64,000 nucleotides of DNA from Parachaetomium inaequale (lineage: Eukaryota > Ascomycota > Sordariomycetes > Sordariales > Chaetomiaceae), in assembly GCA_033296685.1 (NCBI GenBank), contig MU854363.1:1-64000 (forward strand), given 5' to 3'. Shown here piece after piece: positions 8,162 through 19,800 of this stretch (position 1 is its first letter; each line of letters opens with the position of its first letter). Position numbers and translations under genes: made by a program. The notes under the pieces were generated by a model. The model was not told the DNA's origin. It did not search any database and saw nothing but the letters and a program-made list of their open reading frames with translations.

Positions 8162-10483
8162 ATGCCTCGGACGCCAACTCTGGCATCCAAAAAGCAGCCG
8201 CTGACTTTTGCGCAACTCGCTGCGTATGATGATATCCTGACGGATGCCCTGGTTGACCATGTGAGTGGCTCGCAGCTCGACGCTCTGACGGAAGAAACTG
8301 ACCACAAACCACAGGTCTATTACTGGACGACAATCCCGAAGAACCGCCCCTCGTACCATCCCTCTCGCGGCGTCCGGGAGGAGGAGATTGCCAAAATCAT
8401 CCAGACTCACCTCATCGTCGACCCGAATCTCACTACCGCCGAGGAGAAGCTGCTGGCGACCGACGGCCTGAGGAAATTCCACAACTCGCTCAAGACGCCC
8501 AAGGAGAAGGACGACTTCAGGGGGCACCTCCGGCGTTACATGTCCATCTACCTCCCCGACTGCCCGTTCGAGGTCAATGCGACGAACCGTTACACGATCG
8601 AATCATACGAGGCGAGCATCACAGCACGGCGGTCCATCAGGCGCAATGAGGCCATCAAGTACTTGGCCGGCATCCAGGTGACGGTCACACCGGAGGAGGA
8701 GGCCCAGCTGGCCCTGCGCAAGAAGGACTTCAGCCTGGTCGTCAGCAGCAGGAGCAAGCTGACCAGCCTGTTCATGGGTCCTGCGCGATTCGCCAACCAC
8801 GACTGCGAGGCAAATGCCAGGCTCGTTACGCGCGGCCAGGCAGGGATCGAGATTTTCGCGTGCCGGGACATCGAAGCGGGCGAGGAAATCACCGTCACAT
8901 ACAGCGAGAGCTATTTCGGAGAGGACAACTGCGACTGCCTCTGCCAGACGTGCGAGCAGAATGCGGCAAACGGTTGGAAGCAGCAAAGGGACGGCGCTAC
9001 GTCGGTGCATAGGAGCATCGAGGGGTGCCTGTTTGGTGGTGCTGCCCAGGGGTACTCGCTGCGGAGGAGACGGGACCGGAGCGCTAGCGTCGCCGGGTCC
9101 CGCACGTCGTCAGTCACCCCCGACATGCGCCCCCGAATCCTTAAGGGTGCGAAGAGCCGGGCAATGGCGGGAGACAGGGCGTCGACGGATTCGTTTGATG
9201 CCGACCAGCCGGGTGTGCCTTTTGTCACCAAGAAACGAGGTCTCGATACCGCGGGCTTGAGCTCACCGCCGCTCACGCCGGGTAAGCGCCTGAAGCCAAA
9301 CCACTACGAGATCGTCCCCGTCTTACTGGGCGCGGGTATCTCGAGGGACAGCTCAGCGTCTGAACTCGCGGGCAGCTCTGCGGCCTCTGAGGACGGGAAG
9401 GGTAGCTTTACCGAAGCGACCTCTCCCGAGTCGGAGATGCCGGAGCCTCTATTGTCGCCCGAGCAGTCTCCGGTGAAACAGAGCGCCGGACCTATCGAAC
9501 CATTGCATGGCGAGCGGTTGCCGGAGCTGCCTTTGGTGCCTGCGGAGACGAACAAGCCGCAATCGATTCTTCCCACGACCGAGACGGATCCAGCGGGCAA
9601 TCCACTCGACATTACAACTACTCCTGCGACATTTCTTCCCAGGGCGGAAGTCCCAGTAGCCGGAGATGGCTCGTCGGCTGAAACTTTGCCAATCTCTGCG
9701 GGGCTTTTGCAGATTCAAGAGGCGGAAAACCGGGGTCGGCAGGACTCGCAAGAGACGATTCTTGAAGATGCCAGCTCGGCAGGCGCGGAAGTCTTGCCGA
9801 ACTCACAACTCCGGCAACTTCAAGACGCAGAGAACAGGACGCGGCAAGACTCGGAGACGACCATCCTGGAGGATCCCGACGCAGCGGCAGCCGACGCGGC
9901 CGCGTCTACACCAGCGGCCGAGCCCAGCGGCGAGATAGGGTCAGCTACACCAGCGTCCACGACAGAGCGCAAGAAGCGCCAGATCCCCAAGCCGCCCGCC
10001 GCAGAGCCCGCGCGGAAGTACCGTGTGCCCGGCGACTACACGCTCACGCCGCTGCTTCTCTCGGAGCCCGAGACGGCGTGGATCCACTGCACCAACTGCG
10101 GTACGGCCTTCGTGCAAAAGGACGCCTACTACACGCGCGCCAACTGCTCCCGCTGCGAGCGCCACTCCAAGCTGTACGGCTTCGTGTGGCCCAAGACGGC
10201 GCCCGCGGGCAAGCACGACAAGGAGGAGCGCGTGCTCGACCACCGCGTCATCAACCGCTTCCTGCACCCGGACGACGAGGCCATCATCCGCGGCCGCAAG
10301 CCCTGGAGGGAGCGCCTGGGCTCCGGCACCGAGCCGGCGCGCAGCGAGGAGCGCGGGGTGGGGGAAGCCGTCCGCCGGGGGCGCGGCCGGCCGCCGAAGG
10401 CTGAGGCGCAATCGGGCCTTGATGCGATGGCGCGCCGTAGTGGGCGGGTCCGCAGGGCGAGTGCGAGGGCTATGGGGGAGTGA
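8162..10483 (+). CDS. Histone H4 lysine-20 methyltransferase, Set9/Kmt5 type
   Basis: Nuclear SET-domain enzyme of the Suv4-20/Set9 family, which transfers methyl groups from S-adenosylmethionine to H4K20. Exons 8162-8260 and 8315-10483 give 755 aa. The 54-nt intron has GTGAGT, CTGAC and CACAG signals and no in-frame stop, so unspliced translation adds 18 residues; splicing restores DHVYYWTTI. The N-terminal helical region precedes a SET core (about 110-250) with the catalytic/AdoMet signature RFANHDCEANARL and ITVTYSESYFGEDNCDC plus CQTCE as post-SET Cys. The C-terminal third has a Cys cluster (HCTNCGTAF and CSRCERHSKLYG) and LDHRVINRFLHPDDE, conserved in fungal Set9. Near the end, RGRGRPPK is an AT-hook-like DNA-binding motif. 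A linker contains an imperfect duplication (about nt 9710-9770 and 9812-9874). Confidence 0.93.
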   Translation: MPRTPTLASKKQPLTFAQLAAYDDILTDALVDHVSGSQLDALTEETDHKPQVYYWTTIPKNRPSYHPSRGVREEEIAKIIQTHLIVDPNLTTAEEKLLATDGLRKFHNSLKTPKEKDDFRGHLRRYMSIYLPDCPFEVNATNRYTIESYEASITARRSIRRNEAIKYLAGIQVTVTPEEEAQLALRKKDFSLVVSSRSKLTSLFMGPARFANHDCEANARLVTRGQAGIEIFACRDIEAGEEITVTYSESYFGEDNCDCLCQTCEQNAANGWKQQRDGATSVHRSIEGCLFGGAAQGYSLRRRRDRSASVAGSRTSSVTPDMRPRILKGAKSRAMAGDRASTDSFDADQPGVPFVTKKRGLDTAGLSSPPLTPGKRLKPNHYEIVPVLLGAGISRDSSASELAGSSAASEDGKGSFTEATSPESEMPEPLLSPEQSPVKQSAGPIEPLHGERLPELPLVPAETNKPQSILPTTETDPAGNPLDITTTPATFLPRAEVPVAGDGSSAETLPISAGLLQIQEAENRGRQDSQETILEDASSAGAEVLPNSQLRQLQDAENRTRQDSETTILEDPDAAAADAAASTPAAEPSGEIGSATPASTTERKKRQIPKPPAAEPARKYRVPGDYTLTPLLLSEPETAWIHCTNCGTAFVQKDAYYTRANCSRCERHSKLYGFVWPKTAPAGKHDKEERVLDHRVINRFLHPDDEAIIRGRKPWRERLGSGTEPARSEERGVGEAVRRGRGRPPKAEAQSGLDAMARRSGRVRRASARAMGE

Positions 10484-11260
10484 GTCCCAGGTTGGCGTCT
10501 TTTTTTGGCGCTTGGGTTTGGGCGGGACTTTGCGACGGCCGCCCTCGTGTGTTATATTGTATTATCTTTGCTTGCTGGTTGTTGGGGAATGCCGTCGACC
10601 TCGCCTCATCGATCATGAGCTGCCTGCCATGGCCCATTTTACACGCCGAGCGGTGCTACAGTAGTTGCTAGCGGACGGAACGTAATGAAATTATATAATT
10701 ATCTGTGCTCTCATATCAAGTGCGTGTTGATGAGTTCGAATCGCGAGATGTTTGCTTCTTGGTGTTTCCCCTGTGCTGCGCGCGGGCCTTGTCTGCCGTC
10801 CACGAACCCCTGGCGATCAATCCCGGCCCCTGCCCGGCCCCTGTCCAGCCCACGGCCTCAGGCATCCACACATGCTGGAAGCTGCACCCTGGTCGCTCAG
10901 TGGCCTAGCAACAATTGCAGCTTCGAGAGAGCTTCCTGTCCTCGAGCTGCCCCAGCCTCCCAATTTCCACACAAGGCGCTTTGCGACGGCCTCCATTGGA
11001 CAACGCAAGCCTCAAAACAGCTTCAGCTGTATTTCCCCACATTCTCTCATCGCGCATTGCTGCGAATTTAATCCATTTCCGGTTTCTCGGAGCCCCCACT
11101 CGCGCAGCCCGCCGCACCCGTTCAATCTTTAACCGCGATCGCTTTCATCGACTACCACTCGGTCCATCCGCGCATTCGCTTCCCACCCACCAATTGACCA
11201 CCACACCGACCGAGCGCCGTCGAAAACTCGTCCAAAACGGCCGACAGCTTCAACGAGGAG
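10484..11260. other. Intergenic between Set9 and BTB gene
   Basis: Holds the Set9 3' end and the promoter and leader of the BTB gene. The last about 150 bp are C-rich and A-rich on the plus strand, like a fungal 5' leader. No repeat or RNA gene was recognised. Confidence 0.45.
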
Positions 11261-12233
11261 ATGACCGAGGATACGCCAGCCGCCGGCACTTCGGGCGCTG
11301 CTGCCGCTGCCGCCCCCGCCGACATCGAGATGGCCGAGGGCGCCGCCGCCGAGAACCCCGACGGCTCCGAGCTGCCCTTCGCCGAGGGCGTCCCCGAGGA
11401 GGACCCGGTCCCGAAGCGCGTTTCCTTCACGCAGTACCTGTCGAGCCCCATCGTCACGCTGCTGATCGGGTCGGGCGACAGTGAGACCATCCTCACGGCG
11501 CATCAGGGCCTGCTGACGCAGAGCCCGTACTTTGCTGATGCGTGCGCCGAGTTTGCGGATGATGGCAGCGTATGTGGACACGGAGACAGATACTCGTTTT
11601 GGGGGTGGTAATGACTGGCTTGTCGCAGCCCCGCCAGATCGAGCTCCCCGGCGAAGACCTCGACGCGATGGGCTGCTTCCTCGAGTTCCTGTACACGGGC
11701 GACTACTTCCCCAAGAAGGTGCCCGGGCAGCGCACGCTCGAGAAGGACCCCTCGATCCCCGACGTCGACATGACGGGCGACCAGCTCCTCAAGCACGCCA
11801 AGGTCTACACCCTTGCGGAGAAATTCGGCCTCACGCTGCTCAAGAACCTCGCGTCCAGCAAGATCCACTGCGTCAACTCGACGGCCAAGGGCGAGATCGC
11901 CTACGCCCGCTACGTCTACCAGTTCACCGCCAAGGACGACACGTCCATCCGCGTGCCCGTCGCGAACTTCTGGGCCACCCGCTCCCACACCCTGCGCGCC
12001 GAGGCCGAGGACGAGTTCCGCGGCCTCTGCCTGGAATACCCCCAGTTCGGCTACGACGTGCTCAGTATGTCTTTCGGGATCTGTTTGGGGTTGTGTTCTA
12101 GTGCTGACTCTTGTACCTTACAGCCCGCGTCCTCGACGAGAAGCTCAAGCGCGAGCGCAACGAAAAGATGCACCCCGGCGCCCCCGGCAGCGCGCGCAAG
12201 CGGCCCCGCCACAGCAGCAGCACCGCCGCCTAA
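11261..12233 (+). CDS. BTB/POZ domain protein
   Basis: Coding order: 11261-11569, 11629-12064, 12124-12233, giving 284 aa. Both introns (59 nt each) have clean signals. The first 60 residues are low-complexity Ala/Glu/Pro. The BTB fold follows: SPIVTLLIGSGDSETILTAH, the short helix segment SPYFADACAEFADDGS, then IELPGEDLDAMGCFLEFLYT and KHAKVYTLAEKFGL, the usual order in fungal BTB proteins. The C-terminus is basic (VLDEKLKRERNEKM, ARKRPRH), a possible nuclear localisation signal. BTB proteins dimerise and often act as Cullin-3 adaptors or chromatin cofactors, but nothing here decides between these. The specific role is unknown. Confidence 0.8.
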
Positions 12234-13312
12234 GCGGGCGGACGGGAGGACGAGACACGATAGGAACTCGAGGTTGTGGTCCCGGTTTGGGGCGGCAGGG
12301 CCCCTGGGGTATCGCCTCGGAACATCTAGCTGCCACGGCAGCAACAACCCCGCAGATAGCGGCACACTCCCTGCCGCGATACTCCGGATGTATAATGCTA
12401 TTTTTCGGGCCTGCTTTTTCCCTAGGTCTTCTCCGGCTTTTCTTTCTTCTGGGACTGGGTAGCTGCCTTGGCGGCTTCGGTGGATTTGGCGAGGCTGCTG
12501 GTCATTGGACACAAGGCTCGATGACGGCCTTGGGCTGGATTCCTGGTGGGTGCAAGGCATACATACCGCCTCGAGCACTAGGGTCAGGCACACATAAAAC
12601 CGGAACAGTGGCTGGACGGTGCAAGCGAGGCGTTTCTTGCGACCTCAGAAGCTCGGACGGATTCTTGCCTATTAGCGAAGCTTGGAGCTTAGGCGCAACG
12701 CGCCCCTCAGGACTTTGAGGTTTTCCTCGGGACCCGGTGTGTATAGCCTGCTGTACAAATAAGAGGTTAATGGTGCTAAGGACTTGGATGTCCGCTGTTG
12801 TGGGGTGTTGTTCTTGACGTCGATTTAATGGCGGCCACAGTCGATTATGTGAGGGCTTCTCACAACCCATCAGAGAGAGATGCGCCAGCAATCCAACAAT
12901 ACGGCCAGCTCGCCGCCTCATGAACGGCAACTGAACCACCCGTCTCTTCCCTACAGGATTCCCAGGCCGCTTCACCAAATACCAATCAAGATTCGCACAC
13001 TTCTCCGCAAGACCTTGCCGTCTTTCCTGGCAACCCAATCCCATATTCCCGCCAACCTCCATCTCGTTGTGAACCATCCTAACCGACCTCTACGAGATGA
13101 ACTTCCTTGTCGGCTCAGATACACAACACGTCACGGAAGAGTGTCGGGCCTATGCGGATCAGCCAACAACATCCAGGCAAAGGACATTTTAAAAGGTTGG
13201 AACAGGTCTCAAAAGGTTCAACAGGAGAAAAAGGAGGCAGGGCATAGGAAAAGATTGCACCGTGCTACATGAGTGGTAGATTCTGGCCTAGGTTCAACAA
13301 TTCCTCTAGCCT
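12234..13312. other. Intergenic, nothing recognised
   Basis: About 1.1 kb between the BTB gene and the tRNA. It contains the BTB 3' end. Short overlapping ORFs on both strands have no family-like sequence. Confidence 0.5.
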
Positions 13313-13394
13313 GCCCGGCTAGCTCAATCGGTAGAGCGTGAGACTCTTAAAAAGGTCCATCTCAAGGTTGTGGGTTCGACCCCCACGTCGGGCT
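13313..13394 (+). tRNA. tRNA-Lys (CTT), intron-containing
   Basis: The acceptor stem (GCCCGGC with GTCGGGC) pairs over seven positions, including one G-T pair. The D arm (GCTCAATCGGTAGAGC), the anticodon stem (TGAGA/TCTCA) and the T arm (TGTGGGTTCGACCCCCACG) are all intact. The anticodon CTT is at 13346-13348. The anticodon loop is interrupted one base 3' of the anticodon by a short intron of about nine bases (about 13351-13359), the standard position for nuclear tRNA introns. The A box and B box (GGTTCGACCCC-like) are internal. Confidence 0.92.
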
Positions 13395-13422
13395 CAATTC
13401 CCGGCAGCGATTGCCTGCTTTC

Positions 13423-13428
13423 TTTTTT
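13423..13428 (+). terminator. RNA polymerase III terminator (T6)
   Basis: The first run of at least four T downstream of the tRNA, 28 bp after its 3' end. Confidence 0.65.
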
Positions 13429-14315
13429 CCTTTTCACGAATTCCCCGTCCCTCTTTCCCCATTTCTTTTGCTACTTGCTTTTGCATTTTTCGCTGTTCAC
13501 TTTGCTCTGCCTTTTGTTTTCGTCGTTGACCTTGTCAGCTCTGAGCACATGCATGTTCTGTTGAACATAACCCCTTTCCCAGTTGGGTTTGCAGATGAAG
13601 TTCAAAACTTCGCTCACACTGTCCATCATGATAGACGAGAAGTTCAGAATTGCCTTGCCGGAGAATACGTGAGTACACACCGGTAGAGCTCTGGGAACGG
13701 TACACTAATGCTGTGCTTATCAGATTGTGTCCTGCATGCAACCCCCAGTGAATGGAAATATCTACACCACGTCTATGAGCTGTTCCTAGGTCAAATACAG
13801 CAATACTTAAGCTGGTGCCTGGAAAAACAACCAGGCTTGATCATTTGATCATGGTCATAAATTTCTGTCTAAGTTTGCCAACTAAAGACAATACTTGTCT
13901 CGCAGAGTCCCAGCTAGCATTGCAAGTTTGAGCAAGACAAAAACCCACGGCTGACTGTTTTGATACCGCAAACTCAGCGCGTTCGTTCCATCTCCCCTCC
14001 CCCCACCCTCCCCCCACTTCATCGGAAGCCTGGTTACATAAAAGCAACAGAATTACATGCCATCCATCAATCAAAAAACCATGTCCAGCCCGTGTCCATC
14101 CGAGTCGCTAGTCCCGTCCAACTCAACAATATCGCGGCAAGTCGTAGGCCTAACAGAGAAGCCCCGTTTGGGAGAAGTCAAGGACTGCAGTCTCGTATCT
14201 CAATAAGTCCTAGATCAGCGAGCACATCAGCTATTAACCAGCGGCTCATAAGTCTGAACAGTCCGCTCACCTTACCCGTCGCTTGCTGTTCTCCGTCTTT
14301 ATAAACGGCGTAACT
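13429..14315. other. Intergenic, nothing recognised
   Basis: Spacer between the tRNA gene and the 3' end of the velvet-like gene. It is locally T-rich just after the tRNA and has no convincing coding sequence. Confidence 0.5.
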
Positions 14316-14705
14316 TTAGTCGACTACTATAAAGATTGAACTATCAACCTGACCGAGCACTTCGGCGCCATCCGAGCCGGAGTGGAGGATCGAGACGCGG
14401 AGGCGAAAGGTGCCAGTCGTGTGAATGCGAAGGTTTGAAAAGGGGAAGTCCACGTAGGCTTGTTCCCCGGCCGTCCATGTCGATCGACTTGTTTCTTGGT
14501 GCCCCCCGTAGTGAGAGAAGGCTATGTAGTTGTCGTTCATGTCAAGCACAGCAGCCGTGGCGGAGATACTACCACGGTCGTGGTGTAGACTCCCGTGTCG
14601 TTTAATCTGCACCCTGGCCTTGACGCCCGGTGCCAGGGTGCTGCTTCGCTGGACGGAGGCAGGCGGCTGCCTCGCTATCGTGACTGTTGTCTGCTGAGTC
14701 GCCAT
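14316..14705 (-). CDS. Compact velvet-like protein
   Basis: A single exon of 129 aa. Landmarks occur in the same order as in fungal velvet regulators (VosA, VelB): an N-terminal TIARQPPAS (compare the QQP segment), an acceptor-like proline/basic segment, ISATAAVLDMN (compare the central YATLYD strand), then FPFSNLRIHTTGTFRLRVSI, which closely resembles the velvet FxDLxIRxEGxFRLxFxLF signature, and a closing strand near SIFIVVD. Velvet proteins are NF-kappaB-like DNA-binding regulators of development and secondary metabolism. This one lacks the long insertions of VosA, VelB and VeA and would be among the smallest. Loss of DNA-binding residues cannot be judged here. It could instead be a decayed paralogue, although the frame is intact. 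The assignment rests on motif order only. Confidence 0.6.
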   Translation of the reverse strand: MATQQTTVTIARQPPASVQRSSTLAPGVKARVQIKRHGSLHHDRGSISATAAVLDMNDNYIAFSHYGGHQETSRSTWTAGEQAYVDFPFSNLRIHTTGTFRLRVSILHSGSDGAEVLGQVDSSIFIVVD

Positions 14706-16025
14706 GGTGTGGTTGATCTAAGCTGAGGTTCCAACTAACTGGAAGAGGTAGACATGGGATGATCTGGAATTCCAAAAAGATCAAGTGGGTGCTTGATACT
14801 GGGTCTTATACTTTATTCTCGAAGCCTTGGGGGCACTTTCATTACGCAGCCTCCCTGACGCGTCAAGGAATCCACGTATGTGAAGGTGTCATCAACATGA
14901 TCAGAGGCATGTGCCATGTTTCTACTGTCTGTGTCTTGAAGCATGGTCGGTCGGTCGAATACGGTAAGTTGAATGATAATAGGGGAGCAGGAGGCCCCTC
15001 AAACCAGCTCCAGTAGTCGGTATGACAAAAGTTTCATCGAAGCCATGAACTGAGCATCCACGCCAACCCCGTTCATACTAAGCTTAGATGCTAATTACCA
15101 ATAGTAGATGTTGCCAACGGGCTCTTACGATCACTGAATCGAAGATCTGACAGACGGGTGAGCACAAACTCCATGTGCTGTCTCAGATCTGCACAACCTA
15201 CCACGAGCCGCATCCTCCCTTCAGTTCACCAAATCAAGTTCCACACTAATTACCGGCCCAAGGAAGACTCAAACCACGCCACTGACGCCAACCATGCAAC
15301 CAGCACCGGCCCCCAAGCCCCCGAGTGGGTTCGAGATGAGTACGCAACAGACGGCAGACTACCCAGCTAACAGTATGACAACAACAAGAGAAAGGAAACT
15401 TTGTGCTGGACGAATGACCCCTCTGACAATAAGGGGCGGCTATACGACGGTAGTTGGTAGCCTGGCTCTGCCAGTTTGATGTATGACAACTCGAAAAGAA
15501 ACAGCCCCCTCTCCTTCCACCAGGTACACCTCCCAGCCTCTCCACAACCAACTCTATCTCTTCCCATGCTACAACCCACCAACGCAACCACGACGCAAAC
15601 CCCCCCAACACCTCCAACAACTCCATCAACACCCCCCTTATCAACACCCATTCCAAGACCTCCTCCGCCCCAACTCCAAACAGCAAACACGAGCACTTCA
15701 CCAACCCATCCGTCTCACTACCCCTATTGCCGAGAAATGCTGCACGGAAACGGCGAGCCCATGCCCGATCTCTCTAAATGCCACCATCACACCACCTACC
15801 CCCCGGGTCCATAACCTCTCAAACCCACCCTCCCACATAACCCACCTACTATCCCGGCAGTAGATACGACGACCGACCACTACGCGCAACGGCCCAAAAA
15901 ATAGCAACGTTCTCCCTAACGAGCACAGCGAACCCGGCATCACACACCACTGCATGAACCATAGTCACAAACAGCCAGGCCTGTGTGACACCTGCAGAAC
16001 CCGGACCTCGTATTCCATCTCCAGC

Positions 16026-16047
16026 AAAAAACAAACAAACAAACAAA
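16026..16047. repeat. (AAAC)n microsatellite
   Basis: Four to five AAAC units in a row on the plus strand, in the ACC 3' flank. Confidence 0.7.
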
Positions 16048-16466
16048 CCCTCCATCAACTAACTTCCAGCCAGCTCTTCTACCCCACAGATACATCAGCA
16101 GGAGCCACGACACTTCAGACGGCGGTCTCCCTGAGCCGAGCTCCAGGTTCCAAAACCGTACCCCTTATTAGCCAGCATCAACAATTCAACCTCTGATTAC
16201 TCGACACATCGAGACAGACTCAGTCCCGAACCAAACACCGTCGACAGCCCGACCCCAGCACCAGAGCTAACACGCCGCCCAGTCATCTCGGGATATCTGC
16301 CCGTCCGATATTCGCATCTACCTACCCGTAGCCAGGGTAAGGTCCTGCTTACCCGGCGTACAGTTCAACCGCCCAACCTTGGAGCTCTTGAAGGGGGCCA
16401 TCCCTAGTGTAGGCGCTTTTTAACCATGTCTTACCATTTGCTCTATACACAGATGAGTTCCCGACG

Positions 16467-16690
16467 CGCCACGGCCAACAGTAACACAGCGACAAGACCA
16501 ACACAACATGACAACTAGCCAGACCATAATTAGTAACACAGCCACAGACCCAGGAAGCAAGACGTGATAACAATTGACACAATGTGAAGACCGACGCAAT
16601 GGGGAGACCAACACCGGAAGACCACAGTCAGACCATAACACAGTCACAGACCCAGTAGCAAGACATGGTAACAACCGAAACAACAATATC
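16467..16690. repeat. Degenerate tandem repeat, about 52/105-109 nt periodicity
   Basis: TAACACAG recurs at 16480, 16532 and 16637, and CAGACCATAA at 16520 and 16629, embedded in longer similar blocks (CACAGACCCAG, AGCAAGAC, TAACAA). The copies are diverged. It lies 125 bp beyond the ACC stop codon. Confidence 0.55.
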
Positions 16691-16813
16691 ATTCGCTGAA
16701 TCACAACACCCTAACCATACACTTCATCACACAGGCCACCCAAGCCCCATCTACCCGCTGACAATATCCCACAAAGTCTAACCGCTGTATACGCCATCTC
16801 CCTCGTCGCAAAT

Positions 16814-19800
16814 CTAAACCTGCTTCAAAAACTCCAGCATCTTGTCCCTCTCCTCCACCGGCATCACGCGCAGCATGTCGCGCACGCCCTTCCACGCCGC
16901 GCCCTCAGTGGCATCCTTGCTGCCACTGCCGGCGCGCACAAGTTCGCGCATCTCGGCCGCGATGGCCTCGCTCTTGAGCACATCGATCTTCTCGGTAACA
17001 ACCTTGGCGTTGTTTTCGTACCACTTCGTCACCTCGTAGTCGCTGGTGGCAAAGTTGGCAATGCCGGTCCAGGCTTCGAGCAGGCGGAGGTTGCGGTTGC
17101 GCGCCTCGGCCAAGGCTGAAGCACTGGGGGCGGCGGCACGCTTGCCCGGGGCACTACCGACCGAGGTGGCATTGGTGATGCGCCGGAGAAGGTATTCCTC
17201 GTTAAGTCTTCTGCGCACGCGCCAGTAAAAGAAGCGGCGCGCCTCGCGCCACTCCAAAATTTCACGAATGACACCCTTGGCCTTCATGCGCCCAGCGCGG
17301 TCGTGCAGATCGGCATACTGCAGGCTGATCTGGGCGTAGACGGGCAGGAGCTGCTGCTCGCGCTCCGTCATCTGCTTCTTGATGTTGTCCGTCTCCTCCT
17401 TGGATAGGCCCTCCTTGGCCATCTCCTTCTTGAGGCTGGAGTAGAGGGGGTCAAGGCGGGCCATGGTTTCGAGCTGCTTATCCTTCCGGTACTTTATGCC
17501 GATGATCCCCTCGGGCTCCAGGACACCGCCACGGGCCTCGGCATCCGCGTACATCTCCATGAAGTTGGGGTTGATGGTCGGGTCCACGACGACCCACGAG
17601 CCGCCGCGCAGCTCGCCAAAGGGCGGAATGTAAATGAAGACGGGCTGCTCGAACTTGACCAGGGCATCGACGATGAACGACCCGTACTTGAGAACCTCGT
17701 TGTACATGTCGCGCTGACCGCCCGAGAAACCACGCCAGTTGGCGAGGATCATGAGCGGCAGCTGCTCACCGTGGTTGAAGTCGTTGATGGCCTGGGCCGT
17801 CTTGAAGGCCGAGTTGGGATACCACACACCACCGGCCTCGTTGGTCAGCTGCTCAATCGAGTCAGGATTGGCAGGGTCGGCGGGCGTGATATTCTCGACG
17901 GAGCGCGTCTCGACGCCAATGACACCCATGGGGATGCCGCCGAGGCGAGCGCGGCCGACCACAACGGTGCGAGCCCAGCCACCCAGCGTCTCGACAAAGG
18001 AGTCCTTGTCGAACAGGCCGGGCTGGAATCCATCCTCGTCCTCCTTGCCGGCGATCATCCACCTCACGTCGTAAGGCTGCTTCTGCGGCGGGGTGTAGAC
18101 GACGTCGCGGTCCCAGTCGTCAACGCTAGCGCGGATGGCAGCAGGATTGTTACGCTTGTCTGGGACGAACGACATCCACTCGACAATCTTGGAGACGCCG
18201 GCAAAGTCGTCGTTGGCAGTCAAGTGAGAGACGCCGTTGCGGTACATGATTTGCGTGCCACCGAGCTGCAGGTTGGATGTGTACACCTCCCGCCCGAGCA
18301 GGTTGTTGAGCGCGGGAGCACCAGTGAGGATGATTGGCTGGCCCTCAATTTGCACAGCACGCTGGCCGAGACGCACAAGGTACGCACCGATACCTGGGGA
18401 GGTCAGTTTGCGTGATACAAGACGCATCGTCTGCGGAAATAAACTTACCAACTGAGCGGCAGGTGACGAGCGTGCAGGTGAAGATGTCGTTGTAGGCCCT
18501 GCTCGTGGCACCTGCAATCAAGCCAGAGCCGCGCAAGCATTCAACGCCCAAGCCGTCTTCGGCACCGACGATCGTGACAATCTTGTGGCGCTGCTCACCG
18601 TCTTCCGTGATTTCCTCGGTGATGACCTCATTCTCAAACCGGTGCTTGGCCTCCTCGTAGAGGTAGAGGTACTTGAATCCAGCCTCGGGCTTCTCGGCAT
18701 CGTTCCAAGCAACATTGAAGTGAGGCATCAGCTCGTTGGCAAGACCCAAGCGCGCACCGGAGTTCGCCGACAAATAAATGCGGGGAATGCCCAGCTTACG
18801 GGCCAGCTCTGTGCACTTGAAGAAGAAGTTGTCCTCCTTGGGGCCGAAGGAGCCAATGTTGTACGTAATATCGTTGGCAACCACAATGAACCTGCGGCCC
18901 TCGGGGTACTCAGGGGTGCGAGCGCGGATCAGCCAGCCAACCATACCGCAACTGTTGGTACCAGGCTCACGGGACACCTCGGCGAGATTGTCCTGATCGT
19001 CCAAGACGAGCTCGCTGAACTCGATGCATTCGCCGGTGGGCGGCTGCTTCTCCGCCATCTTAGGTTGCGCCTTGACAATCTCGGTCCAGCTGTTCTGGAT
19101 GGCCTGGCGGAAGAGCTCCGGGAAGTCGTAGACGTACTGGGTGCCCATGAGGTGAGCCTTGTACCGCTTGGGCTGCAGCCAGTTCTTGGTCGGATAGGGT
19201 GCCGAGACAGGGAGCAAGTGCATCGAACCGATCTTGGTAGTACCACCGATAGAGTGAAACACCCACTCGCCCTTCTCGGACTTGCGCTCGGCATACATCT
19301 CGACCTGGATGACGTATCCCGACGTGTTGGTGATGATGACACGCAGGGGATACGGCGTGCCCGTGGCGGGATCCGTGCAGATGATGCGGATCTCGACCTG
19401 CGCAACACGCAGACGCCAACCACGAGGGCCAAACCGGTCCAAGAAGCCCTGTAGCGAGTGCTCAACCTCTTCGGGCCTCAACTGGAAGATGGGGCTGAAG
19501 TTGATGAACATGTGGTTGAGGTCCGAGTTGCTCGTGCCAATGATTTCGAGCGCATCGAAGATGTCGTTGATGACACGATCCGCCTCCGAGATCAAGTACT
19601 CGGCAGTGGGAATCTCGTCGCGGAGCCTGCCTGGACGAATGACGGCACGCGTGAAGAAGCGACGGTCGGTCTCGACGTCCTTGCCGATACCCTCGTAGAC
19701 ATGGATGTTCTTGTTCTCCGTGAAGACGGGCTTGATCTTGAACTTGGAGAGACGGGCGAGTTCAAGCTGGAAGGCGAGGGATGGCTCGATGTGACGAATG

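Larger units (their letters stand above)
14706..16813. other. Long intergenic region with simple and degenerate repeats
   Basis: About 2.1 kb between the velvet-like start and the ACC stop. From about 15480 to 15860 the plus strand is very rich in C and A and poor in G. There is an (AAAC)n tract at 16026-16047 and a degenerate tandem repeat at 16460-16690. The ORFs here are proline/threonine low-complexity and not credible. Confidence 0.5.

Noticed and set aside
15476..15863. Pro/Thr-rich ORFs
   Set aside because: Low complexity caused by the C/A-rich strand; both overlapping frames look alike.
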